Below are positions 1 through 6,282 of a stretch of DNA of 9,348 nucleotides, piece by piece (position 1 is the stretch's first letter; each line of letters begins with the position of its first letter). The DNA lies in assembly GCA_964616395.1 (NCBI GenBank), contig CAZTUT010000117.1, positions 1-9,348 on the forward strand, in the 5' to 3' direction. The stretch is from JALHMQ01 sp964616395. Its GTDB lineage: Bacteria > Pseudomonadota > Gammaproteobacteria > Burkholderiales > Burkholderiaceae_F. The notes under the pieces were generated by a model. It was not told where the DNA came from. It did no database searches and worked only from the letters and a program-made list of their open reading frames with translations. The translations under genes and the position numbers were made by a program.

Positions 1-588
1 GGCTCGGTATTCATCGGCGGCGCGGTCGTGCAGTGGCAGCGCGACGGGCTTGGCCTGTTAACCCGCTCCGAGGAGGTCGAGGCGCTGGCGATGCAGGTCC
101 CCGATGCCGGCGGCGTCAGCTTCGTGCCAGCGTTTGCCGGGCTTGGCGCGCCGTACTGGGATCCCGACGCCCGCGGCCTGCTGATCGGCCTGACCCGCGG
201 CACCTCGCGCGCGCACGTGGCGCGTGCGGCGCTGGAGGCCATCGCGTTGCAGTCCGCCGAGGTGCTTGACGCCATGCAGCGCGATGCCGGCCAGCCGATC
301 CGCGAGCTGCGCGTCGATGGCGGCGCCGCACGTAACGATCTGCTGATGCAGTTCCAGGCCGACGTGATGGGTGTGCCGGTGGTGCGGCCGCGCGTGACCG
401 AGACCACGGCGCTGGGCGCGGCCTACCTCGCCGGACTGGCCGTCGACTACTGGAGCGGCACCGACGAACTGACCGCACTGTGGCGCGCCGAGCGTCGCTT
501 CATGCCGGCCATGTCGTTGGATGAGCGGGCAGCGCGCGTGCATCAATGGAGACGCGCGGTCGAGCGCGCGTCGCACTGGATCGAATGA
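1..588 (+). CDS. glpK: Glycerol kinase, C-terminal part (5' end outside window)
   Basis: This reading frame is open from the first base and encodes the last 195 residues of a FGGY-family sugar kinase of about 500 residues. It phosphorylates glycerol with ATP to sn-glycerol-3-phosphate in the cytoplasm. The frame opens with GSVFIGGAVVQW, a segment typical of GlpK, then FAGLGAPYWDPDARG, then the ATPase-fold C-terminal block with LRVDGGAARNDLLMQFQAD and TETTALGAAYLAG, which form the nucleotide-binding half of the FGGY_C domain. The C-terminus WRRAVERASHWIE is also usual for the family. The stop TGA overlaps the proposed glpD start as ATGA, so the two are probably translationally coupled and act in sequence. 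Family assignment is very safe. The choice of GlpK over another FGGY kinase rests on the motifs and on the adjacent glpD. Confidence 0.95.
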   Translation, partial: GSVFIGGAVVQWQRDGLGLLTRSEEVEALAMQVPDAGGVSFVPAFAGLGAPYWDPDARGLLIGLTRGTSRAHVARAALEAIALQSAEVLDAMQRDAGQPIRELRVDGGAARNDLLMQFQADVMGVPVVRPRVTETTALGAAYLAGLAVDYWSGTDELTALWRAERRFMPAMSLDERAARVHQWRRAVERASHWIE

Positions 589-1985
589 CAAGCGCCTCCA
601 GCAAGTCGGCGGCGCCTGTCGCGGCACCGATCGACCGCGAGCGGCTGCTCGCGCAACTGCGCGATTCGCAGCCCTGGGATGCCGTGGTCGTCGGCGGCGG
701 TGCGACCGGCCTCGGCATTGCCGTCGACGCCGCGCAGCGCGGTCTGCGCGTGGCGCTGATCGACAGCGGCGACTTTGCGCGTGGCACCTCGAGCCGCAGC
801 ACCAAGCTGGTCCACGGCGGCGTCCGCTATCTGGCGCAGGGCAACGTCAAGCTGGTCCGCGAGGCGCTGGCCGAGCGCGCCACCCTGTTGCGCAATGCGC
901 CGCACGTGGCCTCGGCGCTCGAGTTCGTTGTGCCCTGCTACAGCCGTATCGAGCAGATCAAGCTGCGGGTCGGCCTGGGCCTGTACGACCAGCTTGCCGG
1001 CGATGCGAGCCTCGGACCCACGCGCTGGCTGTCGCGCGATGAAACCATGGCCCGCCTGCCCGGCGTGCGTTCCCAAGGCCTGCTGGGCGGCGTGTCGTAC
1101 TGGGATGGCCAGTTCGATGATGCGCTGATGTGCATCGCGCTGATGCAGACCGCTGTGGCGCTGGGCGCGGTGGCGATCAACTATGTCGGCTGCACCGATC
1201 TTCGTTTCGACGCGCAGGGGTGGGCCACGCTGACCGCGCAGGACCAGGAAAGCGGCGAGCGCTTCGCGCTGCGCTCTCGCTGCGTGTTCAACGCCGCGGG
1301 TGTGTGGGTCGATGCGATCCGGCAGATGGCCGATCCGGCGGCCGCGCCGCTGATCCGCGTCAGCCAGGGCTCGCATCTGGTGCTGGATCGTACGTTCATG
1401 CCGGGCGAGGCGGCGTTGCTGGTGCCGCGCACGCCCGATGGCCGCGTGCTGTTCGCGGTGCCGTGGCTGGGCCGGCTGCTGCTGGGCACAACCGACGAGC
1501 CGCGCGAGCGCGCCGAGTTCGATCCACGCGCCAGCGAGGCCGAGCGCGACTACATCCTGGCCACCGCGCGCGATTACTTCGCACGGCCGCCCGGCGTAGC
1601 CGATGTTCAGGCCAGTTTCAGCGGCCTGCGCCCGCTGTACTCGCCAGCGGCGATGCCGCAGACCTCGGCGATCTCGCGCGAGCATGCGGTGATCGAGGAG
1701 GGCGGGCTGTTCAGCGTGGTCGGTGGCAAGTGGACCACCTACCGCAAGATGGCAGCCGATGCACTCGCCACTGCCGCGCGGGCGGGGCGGCTGCCAGCGG
1801 GCGACTCGCGCACCACCGACCTTGCGCTATGCGTCGATCCGGTGCTGGCAGACCCGGCGCAACGAATGGGCGCGCCGTCGCTGCAGTTCGACGCGCACTG
1901 CCGCAGCCACGCACAGGCGCGCAGCCGCGATGATGTGCTCTACCGGCGCAGCCGCGCCGGGCTGCTGGGCACCGCGTCGGCCTGA
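585..1985 (+). CDS. glpD: FAD-dependent glycerol-3-phosphate dehydrogenase
   Basis: This 466-residue protein is expected to oxidise glycerol-3-phosphate to dihydroxyacetone phosphate at the inner membrane and pass electrons to ubiquinone. The N-terminal Rossmann motif is VVVGGGATGLG near residue 34, and the family block GTSSRSTKLVHGGVRYL lies at 67-83. FSGLRPL at 345-351 carries the conserved substrate-site Arg. GGKWTTYRKMA at 380-390 fits the second FAD-G3PDH signature. The chosen start, ATG 585, overlaps the glpK stop as ATGA; an in-frame ATG at 546 would add 13 residues inside glpK and has no better ribosome binding site. Only about 76 residues follow the last signature. The C-terminal cap domain therefore looks shorter than in E. 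coli GlpD, although a DDVLYRRSRAGLL element matching its last conserved helix remains. Function is confident; the short C-terminus is an oddity rather than proof of inactivity. Confidence 0.95.
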   Translation: MTSASSKSAAPVAAPIDRERLLAQLRDSQPWDAVVVGGGATGLGIAVDAAQRGLRVALIDSGDFARGTSSRSTKLVHGGVRYLAQGNVKLVREALAERATLLRNAPHVASALEFVVPCYSRIEQIKLRVGLGLYDQLAGDASLGPTRWLSRDETMARLPGVRSQGLLGGVSYWDGQFDDALMCIALMQTAVALGAVAINYVGCTDLRFDAQGWATLTAQDQESGERFALRSRCVFNAAGVWVDAIRQMADPAAAPLIRVSQGSHLVLDRTFMPGEAALLVPRTPDGRVLFAVPWLGRLLLGTTDEPRERAEFDPRASEAERDYILATARDYFARPPGVADVQASFSGLRPLYSPAAMPQTSAISREHAVIEEGGLFSVVGGKWTTYRKMAADALATAARAGRLPAGDSRTTDLALCVDPVLADPAQRMGAPSLQFDAHCRSHAQARSRDDVLYRRSRAGLLGTASA

Positions 1986-2014
1986 GCTGACGCCTCGGCA
2001 CTCAGGTCGGGACG

Positions 2015-2036
2015 GTGCCGTTTACCGCAACGGCAC
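2015..2036. repeat. Perfect 8-bp inverted repeat downstream of glpD
   Basis: The arms GTGCCGTT (2015-2022) and AACGGCAC (2029-2036) are perfectly complementary around a 6-nt loop. The stem sits 29 nt after the glpD stop and is followed by an A-rich stretch and then the main terminator hairpin. In glpD mRNA it would form a first 3' stem-loop that could protect the transcript. In the opposite direction it lies just beyond the T-run of the porin terminator and could serve as a backup stop. Its role is inferred from position only. Confidence 0.6.
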
Positions 2037-2044
2037 ACAAAAAC

Positions 2045-2072
2045 AAAAAAGCCGCCCGAGGGCGGCTTTTTT
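2045..2072. terminator. Bidirectional intrinsic terminator between glpD and porin 1
   Basis: A 7-bp GC stem, GCCGCCC (2051-2057) with GGGCGGC (2060-2066), has a 2-nt loop as written. It is flanked by A6 on the left and T6 on the right, so a rho-independent terminator can form on either strand. On the plus strand it ends glpK-glpD, whose stop is about 60 nt upstream. On the minus strand it lies 14 nt past the porin stop codon. The A/T flanks can also pair and lengthen the stem. Confidence 0.92.
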
Positions 2073-2086
2073 GCAGAGCGTGTTGC

Positions 2087-3139
2087 TTAGAACCGGTGCG
2101 ACATGCCCACGGTCAGCTGGGTCGTGTCGAAGGCGTTGTTGTTGTTCAGCGACTTCTTGCCATCCGAGCTGCCGTAGTTCAGGTACATCGTCGAACGGTT
2201 CGACAGCGCGTACAGTGCGCCGACGCCCCAGACGGTGCGATCGGCTTCGTACGTGCCCAGCGCCTTGCCGTTACGCGACTGGTACGAACCGATCACGTTC
2301 ACCGCCTTGGTGACCGGAATCGTCGCGCCAACCATGTACGACGTGGCATCCGCGCCATTGGTCGTACCGACGGTGCTGGCGACGCGCTGGTTGTCTTCCT
2401 TGGCGTAACCGGCATGCAGCTTCATGAACTTCAGGTCGAACACGCCACCGACCTGCAGGTGGGTCTGGGTGTCGGGCGCGTTGGGAACCTTGACCTGGTC
2501 GTACGTGACGGACGCGAAGATCGGGCCCTTGGCGTAGTTCAGGCCGGTGAAGACCATCCGGGTATTCGTACCGCTGCCGGCAGTCTCGGCGTTATTGATG
2601 TTGAACGAGTAGCCGGCGCCAGCACGGAAACCGCTCCAGTTCGGCGACTGCCACAGCACCGCGTTGTCAACGCGCACCGCGTTGGCCGACGAGAAGGTCG
2701 AGGCCAGCGACGAGATGCCGAAGCCGGTGCCGAACGGGTCGGTCGTGCCGAACATGTCGAACGAGCCGGTGCCCGAACCGAAGATGGCAACACGGCCACC
2801 GACGATCGTGCCGAAGCTGTTGCTGCGAACGCCCGCCCACACCTGACGGCCGAACAGACGACCGCCCTGGCCCAGCTGGCCGGTGTCACCCGAGAAGCCG
2901 TTTTCCAGCGTGAAGATCGCGGCCAGGCCACCACCGAGGTCTTCCGCGCCGCGAACGCCGAAGCGCGAGCCGAACTGGTGGCCGCTGTTGATGCCGGAGG
3001 TCGACGTAGCGCCCGAAGCCTTCGGGTCATTGATCTGGTAGTTCATGTCGATGATGCCGTACATCGTCACGCTCGACTGCGCGCTGGCAGCACCGGCGAA
3101 GGCGCCCAGAACAGCAAGAGCGAGAAGGCTTTTTTTCAT
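2087..3139 (-). CDS. Outer-membrane general porin (Burkholderiales type), porin 1
   Basis: This 350-residue precursor is a trimeric 16-strand beta-barrel porin (Gram-negative porin / Porin_4 family) that should let small hydrophilic solutes across the outer membrane. It begins MKKS with a hydrophobic core and an ASA-Q signal-peptidase I site after residue 20. The mature start SSVTMYGIIDMNYQI is the usual first strand. GSRFGVRGAEDLGGGLAAIFTLENGF (split over residues 58-82) and LFGRQVWAGV (95-104) are family blocks, and the protein ends in GMSHRF, the terminal Phe recognised by the BAM complex. The start ATG at 3139 follows TGGAGA at a 5-nt spacing. Longer in-frame starts up to 3358 would destroy the signal peptide, and ATG 3151 lies on the ribosome binding site itself. 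The gene stands alone between terminators. Substrate selectivity cannot be read from the sequence. Confidence 0.95.
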   Translation of the reverse strand: MKKSLLALAVLGAFAGAASAQSSVTMYGIIDMNYQINDPKASGATSTSGINSGHQFGSRFGVRGAEDLGGGLAAIFTLENGFSGDTGQLGQGGRLFGRQVWAGVRSNSFGTIVGGRVAIFGSGTGSFDMFGTTDPFGTGFGISSLASTFSSANAVRVDNAVLWQSPNWSGFRAGAGYSFNINNAETAGSGTNTRMVFTGLNYAKGPIFASVTYDQVKVPNAPDTQTHLQVGGVFDLKFMKLHAGYAKEDNQRVASTVGTTNGADATSYMVGATIPVTKAVNVIGSYQSRNGKALGTYEADRTVWGVGALYALSNRSTMYLNYGSSDGKKSLNNNNAFDTTQLTVGMSHRF

Positions 3140-3249
3140 GTGTATCTCCATGTTGAGAAAAGGACCACCAAGGCATCCACCGGGGGCACCCTGGCAGCAA
3201 CTCCGTTTGCCAAGCGCCTTGATGCGGACTTCCATCGGAAGTTGGGATG

Positions 3250-3278
3250 ATTCTTTCAGGAAAGCGCCTGCGGGGCAA
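3250..3278 (-). promoter_or_regulatory. Possible sigma70 promoter of porin 1
   Basis: Read on the minus strand, TTGCCC (3278-3273) and AAGAAT (3255-3250) are 17 bp apart, each matching four of six consensus positions. Transcription would start near 3243, giving a leader of roughly 100 nt, a common length for porin mRNAs. The boxes are imperfect, so this is a candidate only. Confidence 0.35.
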
Positions 3279-3349
3279 AAACCGTGGGTTCTAAACGCGG
3301 TAATTGCAGGCCAACCTGTGGGTTCGGCGCAACAGCCGTTGCCTGGTGC

Positions 3350-3361
3350 TGCGTGCACGCA
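3350..3361. repeat. 12-bp perfect palindrome upstream of porin 1
   Basis: TGCGTGCACGCA is a perfect palindrome in the 357-bp gap between the two porin genes, about 70 bp upstream of the proposed -35 box of porin 1. A small stem with arms GCAAC and GTTGC (3329-3342) lies next to it. It could be an operator for a dimeric regulator. A 12-bp palindrome can also arise by chance in such GC-rich DNA. Apart from this, the promoter candidate and the porin 2 terminator, I see nothing in this gap. Confidence 0.35.
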
Positions 3362-3399
3362 ACAGCATGAACCTGGCCTGTCACCGCGTCATCGTCCGG

Positions 3400-3428
3400 A
3401 AACAAACAGGGCACCCGAAGGTGCCCTG
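3400..3428 (-). terminator. Intrinsic terminator of porin 2
   Basis: Read on the minus strand, CAGGGCACC pairs with GGTGCCCTG over 9 bp around a TTCG loop closed by C-G, the extra-stable UUCG tetraloop. TTTGTTT follows. It lies about 70 nt past the porin 2 stop and upstream of the porin 1 promoter region, so the two porins are probably separate transcripts. Confidence 0.9.
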
Positions 3429-3496
3429 CCAAACAAGCATCAAGTTCCTGCAGAAATCGCGAATTACTGCTTTTCTCGCCGATTTTCGTTGAAACC

Positions 3497-4870
3497 TTAG
3501 AACGAATGACGCATGCCGATCTGAAGTGCCGAAGCGTCTTCACCGAAGCCGGTGGTCCAACCGCCCGCGTAACCGGCTGCGCCGAGCGCCATCCGGGACT
3601 GGCCGCTGTTTTGGGCCAGCGCGTAGGTGCCGTAGAGCTGGGTGCGCTTGGACAGGTCGTACGAATAGCCCACCGCGTAGTGATTGACCTTGGCGTCTTG
3701 CGTGGCCCACTGCGACCGGGCCGTGTCCTTGGCGTTGTTGTAGGCCGCCAGCAGCGTGCCGTTACCAAGGCGCCAGGTCATGCCCAGGTGGTACACGGTG
3801 GTGTCCGTGGGACCCACAAAGCCGCGAAGGCCGTCGAGGTCCACGCGGTTGGCGCGGGCAACGATCGGCGTCAGCAGCGCGCTGATACCAGCCGGCGTGC
3901 CGCCTGCGATCACCAGTTGCTGCAGGTCGAGCGGGGTGACGATCGGATTGTCGTTCTTGCGCGTCATGTACTGCGCGAACAACTTGGCATCGCCGAGCGT
4001 GAAGGTGCCGCCGATGTTCAGCGTCTCCATGCCCTTGCTGGCACGGGTCGGCTGGGCGCGCGTGATCACGTAGTTCTGGTTGTAGCCAATGCCGACCGAG
4101 AACACCTTGGTCGCGTACTGCAGGTTGGCGCCGTAGAAATCGTCGCCCTTGGTCGGCGCGTCGGTGCGCTCGCTGCGCACGGTCTCGGTGCCGCCAAAGC
4201 CGTACATCAGCGACAGCGTGAAGCCGCTCATTTCCGCGCGGTAGGCCAGCGCGTTGTTGGCGCGGATCGTCAGCGTGGAGAACTCCTGGCCAAACTGACC
4301 GGCGGTGGCGTCGGCGAACGAGTTGAACTTGTTGACGATCTCGTAGCCGGGTGTGTACTGACGGCCAGCCAGCACCGCGCCGAACGGCGTGATCAGGCCG
4401 AGGAACGCCTGACGGTCGAACAGCGCGCCCGCGCTGTTCACGTTGGAAAACTGACGCAGCACGTCGGCCGAAACGGCATTCATGCCGCCGGTGACGGCGG
4501 CCGCGGTGGCGCCGGTCAGGCCGATGGCGGAGACGCCGGGGCACACCGGTGCGGCTGCAGTGCCGCCGCAGTAGAAGGTGCCGCCGTTGTTGCTCAACGA
4601 GCCGGTGTCGGCCTCGAAGCGGCTTTCCAGCGTGAAGATTGCCGTGTAGCCGCCGCCGAGGTTTTCGCGGCCGCGCAGACCCCAACGCGAGCCGGCGGAC
4701 ATGCCGCTCTGCAGGCGGGTGTTGGTGACCGAGCCGACGTCGACACGCTCGACGCCCACGTCGATGATGCCGTACAGCTCGATGTTCGGGCTGGCCTTGG
4801 ACGCGTCGGTCTGGGCAAACGCCGCCGGGAAGGCCAGCGCCAGCGCGGCGGCAAGGATCGTCTTGCGCAT
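3497..4870 (-). CDS. Outer-membrane porin with enlarged loops, porin 2
   Basis: This 457-residue precursor is a second member of the Gram-negative porin family, about 100 residues longer than its neighbour. It has a signal peptide MRKTILAAALALAFPAAFAQ with AFA-Q cleavage near residue 19, a first strand IELYGIIDVGVERV, the block SRWGLRGRENLGGG (61-74), FDRQAFLGLITPFGAVLAGR at 151-170, and the C-terminal IGMRHSF with terminal Phe. The extra length lies mainly in two putative surface loops: about residues 91-150, which contain Cys101 and Cys110, and about 304-355. Porin 1 has only about 10 residues at the first place. ATG 4870 follows AGGAGA with a 7-nt spacer. The gene is transcribed away from coq7 and ends at its own UUCG terminator. 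It is a porin with confidence; its substrate is unknown. Confidence 0.95.
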   Translation of the reverse strand: MRKTILAAALALAFPAAFAQTDASKASPNIELYGIIDVGVERVDVGSVTNTRLQSGMSAGSRWGLRGRENLGGGYTAIFTLESRFEADTGSLSNNGGTFYCGGTAAAPVCPGVSAIGLTGATAAAVTGGMNAVSADVLRQFSNVNSAGALFDRQAFLGLITPFGAVLAGRQYTPGYEIVNKFNSFADATAGQFGQEFSTLTIRANNALAYRAEMSGFTLSLMYGFGGTETVRSERTDAPTKGDDFYGANLQYATKVFSVGIGYNQNYVITRAQPTRASKGMETLNIGGTFTLGDAKLFAQYMTRKNDNPIVTPLDLQQLVIAGGTPAGISALLTPIVARANRVDLDGLRGFVGPTDTTVYHLGMTWRLGNGTLLAAYNNAKDTARSQWATQDAKVNHYAVGYSYDLSKRTQLYGTYALAQNSGQSRMALGAAGYAGGWTTGFGEDASALQIGMRHSF

Positions 4871-4936
4871 GAGGGTGTCTCCTGTTGATCCTGTTGGATT
4901 CAGTATGTCCTAGCAGGTGGAGAATAGCGGGGCGTC

Positions 4937-4958
4937 CCGCACAATGCTTCCTGTGCGG
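4937..4958. repeat. Inverted repeat 1 in the porin 2 / coq7 divergent region
   Basis: Arms CCGCACA (4937-4943) and TGTGCGG (4952-4958) pair perfectly over 7 bp around an 8-nt loop. Together with the next dyad it occupies most of the 148-bp gap between the divergent starts of porin 2 and coq7. It may be an operator half of a two-site element or a leader hairpin of coq7 mRNA. I found no convincing promoter for either gene here. Confidence 0.6.
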
Positions 4959-4964
4959 TCCAAT

Positions 4965-4998
4965 GCCGGCGCCTGGGATCGCCGGCCGTCAGTTTTTT
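4965..4998 (+). promoter_or_regulatory. Inverted repeat 2 plus T6, possible attenuator of coq7
   Basis: Arms GCCGGCG (4965-4971) and CGCCGGC (4980-4986) pair perfectly over 7 bp around an 8-nt loop, the same geometry as the preceding dyad. A T6 run begins 6 nt after the stem (4993-4998), and the coq7 start codon is 20 nt further on. The order stem then T-run resembles an intrinsic terminator facing coq7, although the 6-nt gap is long for an efficient one. It could attenuate coq7, stop plus-strand transcription running antisense through the porins, or be DNA bound by a regulator. Confidence 0.4.
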
Positions 4999-5018
4999 GC
5001 AACAACCATGGGGATTCG

Positions 5019-5675
5019 ATGCGCGCACTGCCGGCTTTTTCTCCGATCGATCAGGTGCTCTCCCTTGCCGACCGCGCACTGCGCACGATCGGTGGTCGGC
5101 CGACGTCCAGCCGTCCCTACCCGGGCGACGCAGTACTGGACGCCGCCGATGCCGCGCCGATGACCGAGGCGGAGTGCACCGAGGCGGCCGCACTGATGCG
5201 AGTGAACCACGTTGGCGAAGTCTGCGCGCAGGCCCTGTACGAGGCGCAGGCCCTTGGCACGCCCGATCCGCGGCTGCGCGAAGCGTTCATGCAGGCAGCG
5301 CGCGAGGAGGCTGATCATCTGGCCTGGACCCAGCGGCGCATCGAGGACCTCGGGGGGCGCCCCAGTCTGCTCAATCCGCTCTGGTATGCCGGTGCCTTCG
5401 GCATCGGCCTGGTCGCCGCCCGGCTGGGCGACCGCATCAGCCTCGGCTTCATGGCCGAGACCGAGAAGCAGGTCGAGCAGCACCTGGAGGGGCACCTGGA
5501 CCGGTTGCCGGCCGCCGACACGGCATCCCGCGCGGTGATCGAGCAGATGAAAGCCGACGAAATCAGTCACGCGCACACCGCCGAGCAACTCGGCGGTGTC
5601 GAGTTGCCGTGGCCGGCGCGTGCGGCGATGCGCGCGGCGGCGCGTGTGATGACGGCGACCGCGCATCGGATCTGA
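5019..5675 (+). CDS. coq7: Coq7-type demethoxyubiquinol hydroxylase
   Basis: This 218-residue protein is a di-iron carboxylate monooxygenase that hydroxylates 2-polyprenyl-3-methyl-6-methoxy-1,4-benzoquinol, the next-to-last step of ubiquinone synthesis at the inner membrane. The full ligand set is visible: Glu67 in MRVNHVGEVCAQALY, Glu97 and His100 in REEADH, Glu149 in ETEKQVEQH, and Glu181 with His184 in DEISH. The hydrophobic stretch WYAGAFGIGLVAARLG (122-137) fits the family's membrane-contact helix. ATG 5019 has GGGGA a few bases upstream and gives the usual family length; earlier in-frame codons back to 4917 would run through the inverted repeats. Many proteobacteria use flavin hydroxylases such as UbiF for this step, and Coq7 is the variant common in betaproteobacteria. 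The gene is monocistronic as far as can be seen, and divergent from porin 2. Confidence 0.95.
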   Translation: MRALPAFSPIDQVLSLADRALRTIGGRPTSSRPYPGDAVLDAADAAPMTEAECTEAAALMRVNHVGEVCAQALYEAQALGTPDPRLREAFMQAAREEADHLAWTQRRIEDLGGRPSLLNPLWYAGAFGIGLVAARLGDRISLGFMAETEKQVEQHLEGHLDRLPAADTASRAVIEQMKADEISHAHTAEQLGGVELPWPARAAMRAAARVMTATAHRI

Positions 5676-5754
5676 CGGGCGAGCCCGCCGAGCGCCTCGC
5701 CTGCGGCCGTGTTGCGGTGCTGCAGCGCAGCCGCCTTGCGGCGGGATGGCCTGC

Positions 5755-6177
5755 TCAGGCCTCGTCGACCAGCGCGATCACCGTTTCGATCTTGGCCGTG
5801 TGCGCCAGCATTGCCGAGGCCGAGCAGTACTTGTCGTGCGACAACTGCACGGCGCGCTCCACCACCTCGCGCTTGAGGCCGCGGCCGCGCACGATGAAAT
5901 GGAACGCGATGCGCGTGAATACCTTCGGATCGGTGTCGGCGCGTTCAGCGACGAGCCGGACCTCGCAGCCGCGCACGTCGTGGCGGCCGCGCTTCAGGAT
6001 CAGCACCACGTCATAGGCGGTGCAGCCACCGGTGCCCAGCAGGACCATTTCCATTGGCCGCGGTGCCAGGTTGCGTCCGCCGCCCTCGGGCGAGCCGTCC
6101 ATGGTCGCGAGGTGCCCGCTCCCTGTTTCGGCGATGAAGCTCATGCCGTCGCCGGACCATCTGACTGTGCATTCCAT
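5755..6177 (-). CDS. OsmC family protein, YhfA-like
   Basis: This 140-residue protein belongs to the OsmC/Ohr superfamily and most resembles the E. coli YhfA branch, with shared blocks GSGHLATMDG, RPMEMVLLGTGGC and KYCSASAMLAHTAKI. The superfamily cysteine pair is present as Cys52 and Cys118, with Glu43 before the first Cys, so thiol-based hydroperoxide reduction is chemically possible. The physiological substrate of YhfA-type proteins is not established, and I do not assign one. The protein is cytoplasmic with no signal or membrane segment. ATG 6177 follows AGGA with a 7-nt spacer. The longer frame back to 6300 would overlap the rplM promoter region and lacks family similarity. The gene is transcribed away from rplM and converges on coq7 with a 79-bp gap. 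Confidence 0.9.
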   Translation of the reverse strand: MECTVRWSGDGMSFIAETGSGHLATMDGSPEGGGRNLAPRPMEMVLLGTGGCTAYDVVLILKRGRHDVRGCEVRLVAERADTDPKVFTRIAFHFIVRGRGLKREVVERAVQLSHDKYCSASAMLAHTAKIETVIALVDEA

Positions 6178-6215
6178 CGAATTTTCCTGAGTTGCTGTTG
6201 AGATCGGGTGCGGCT

Positions 6216-6232
6216 GGGGCTCGCGAAGCCCC
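6216..6232. repeat. Inverted repeat in the OsmC-gene leader
   Basis: Arms GGGGCT (6216-6221) and AGCCCC (6227-6232) pair over 6 bp around CGCGA. The element lies 39 bp upstream of the OsmC-family start codon and 15 bp upstream of the rplM -35 box. It is placed where it could be a leader hairpin or an operator for either gene. No T-run follows on either strand, so it is not a terminator. Confidence 0.35.
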
Positions 6233-6246
6233 GGATTTCGGGCCGG

Positions 6247-6276
6247 TTGCGTAGTGCCGCCCAAGCTGGCTAAAAT
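6247..6276 (+). promoter_or_regulatory. Sigma70-type promoter of rplM-rpsI
   Basis: TTGCGT (6247-6252) and TAAAAT (6271-6276) are separated by 18 bp and match four and five of six consensus positions. Transcription would start near 6283. It is the best promoter-like sequence between the divergent OsmC-family gene and rplM. If it is used, the rplM mRNA has a leader of about 320 nt. Confidence 0.65.
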
Positions 6277-6282
6277 GTCAGG

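Noticed and set aside
543..1685. A 380-codon minus-strand open frame antisense to glpD
   Set aside because: The plus strand shows FAD-binding and GlpD signatures in order. The antisense product is low-complexity and unlike any family I know.
2015..3250. A 411-codon plus-strand open frame antisense to porin 1
   Set aside because: Same cause as the other porin shadow. It also begins inside the glpD-porin hairpin region and would have to be read through the bidirectional terminator.
3506..4888. A 460-codon plus-strand open frame antisense to porin 2
   Set aside because: The opposite strand encodes an unmistakable porin with signal peptide and terminal Phe. High GC at third positions suppresses stops in the antisense frame. 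The translation is Arg/Val/Ala-rich without recognisable domains.
5748..5761. Perfect 6-bp dyad GGCCTG/CAGGCC at the coq7-OsmC convergence, with GC stems at 5676-5687 and 5731-5744
   Set aside because: None is followed by a T-run on either strand and the first overlaps the OsmC-family stop codon, so I cannot call any a terminator.
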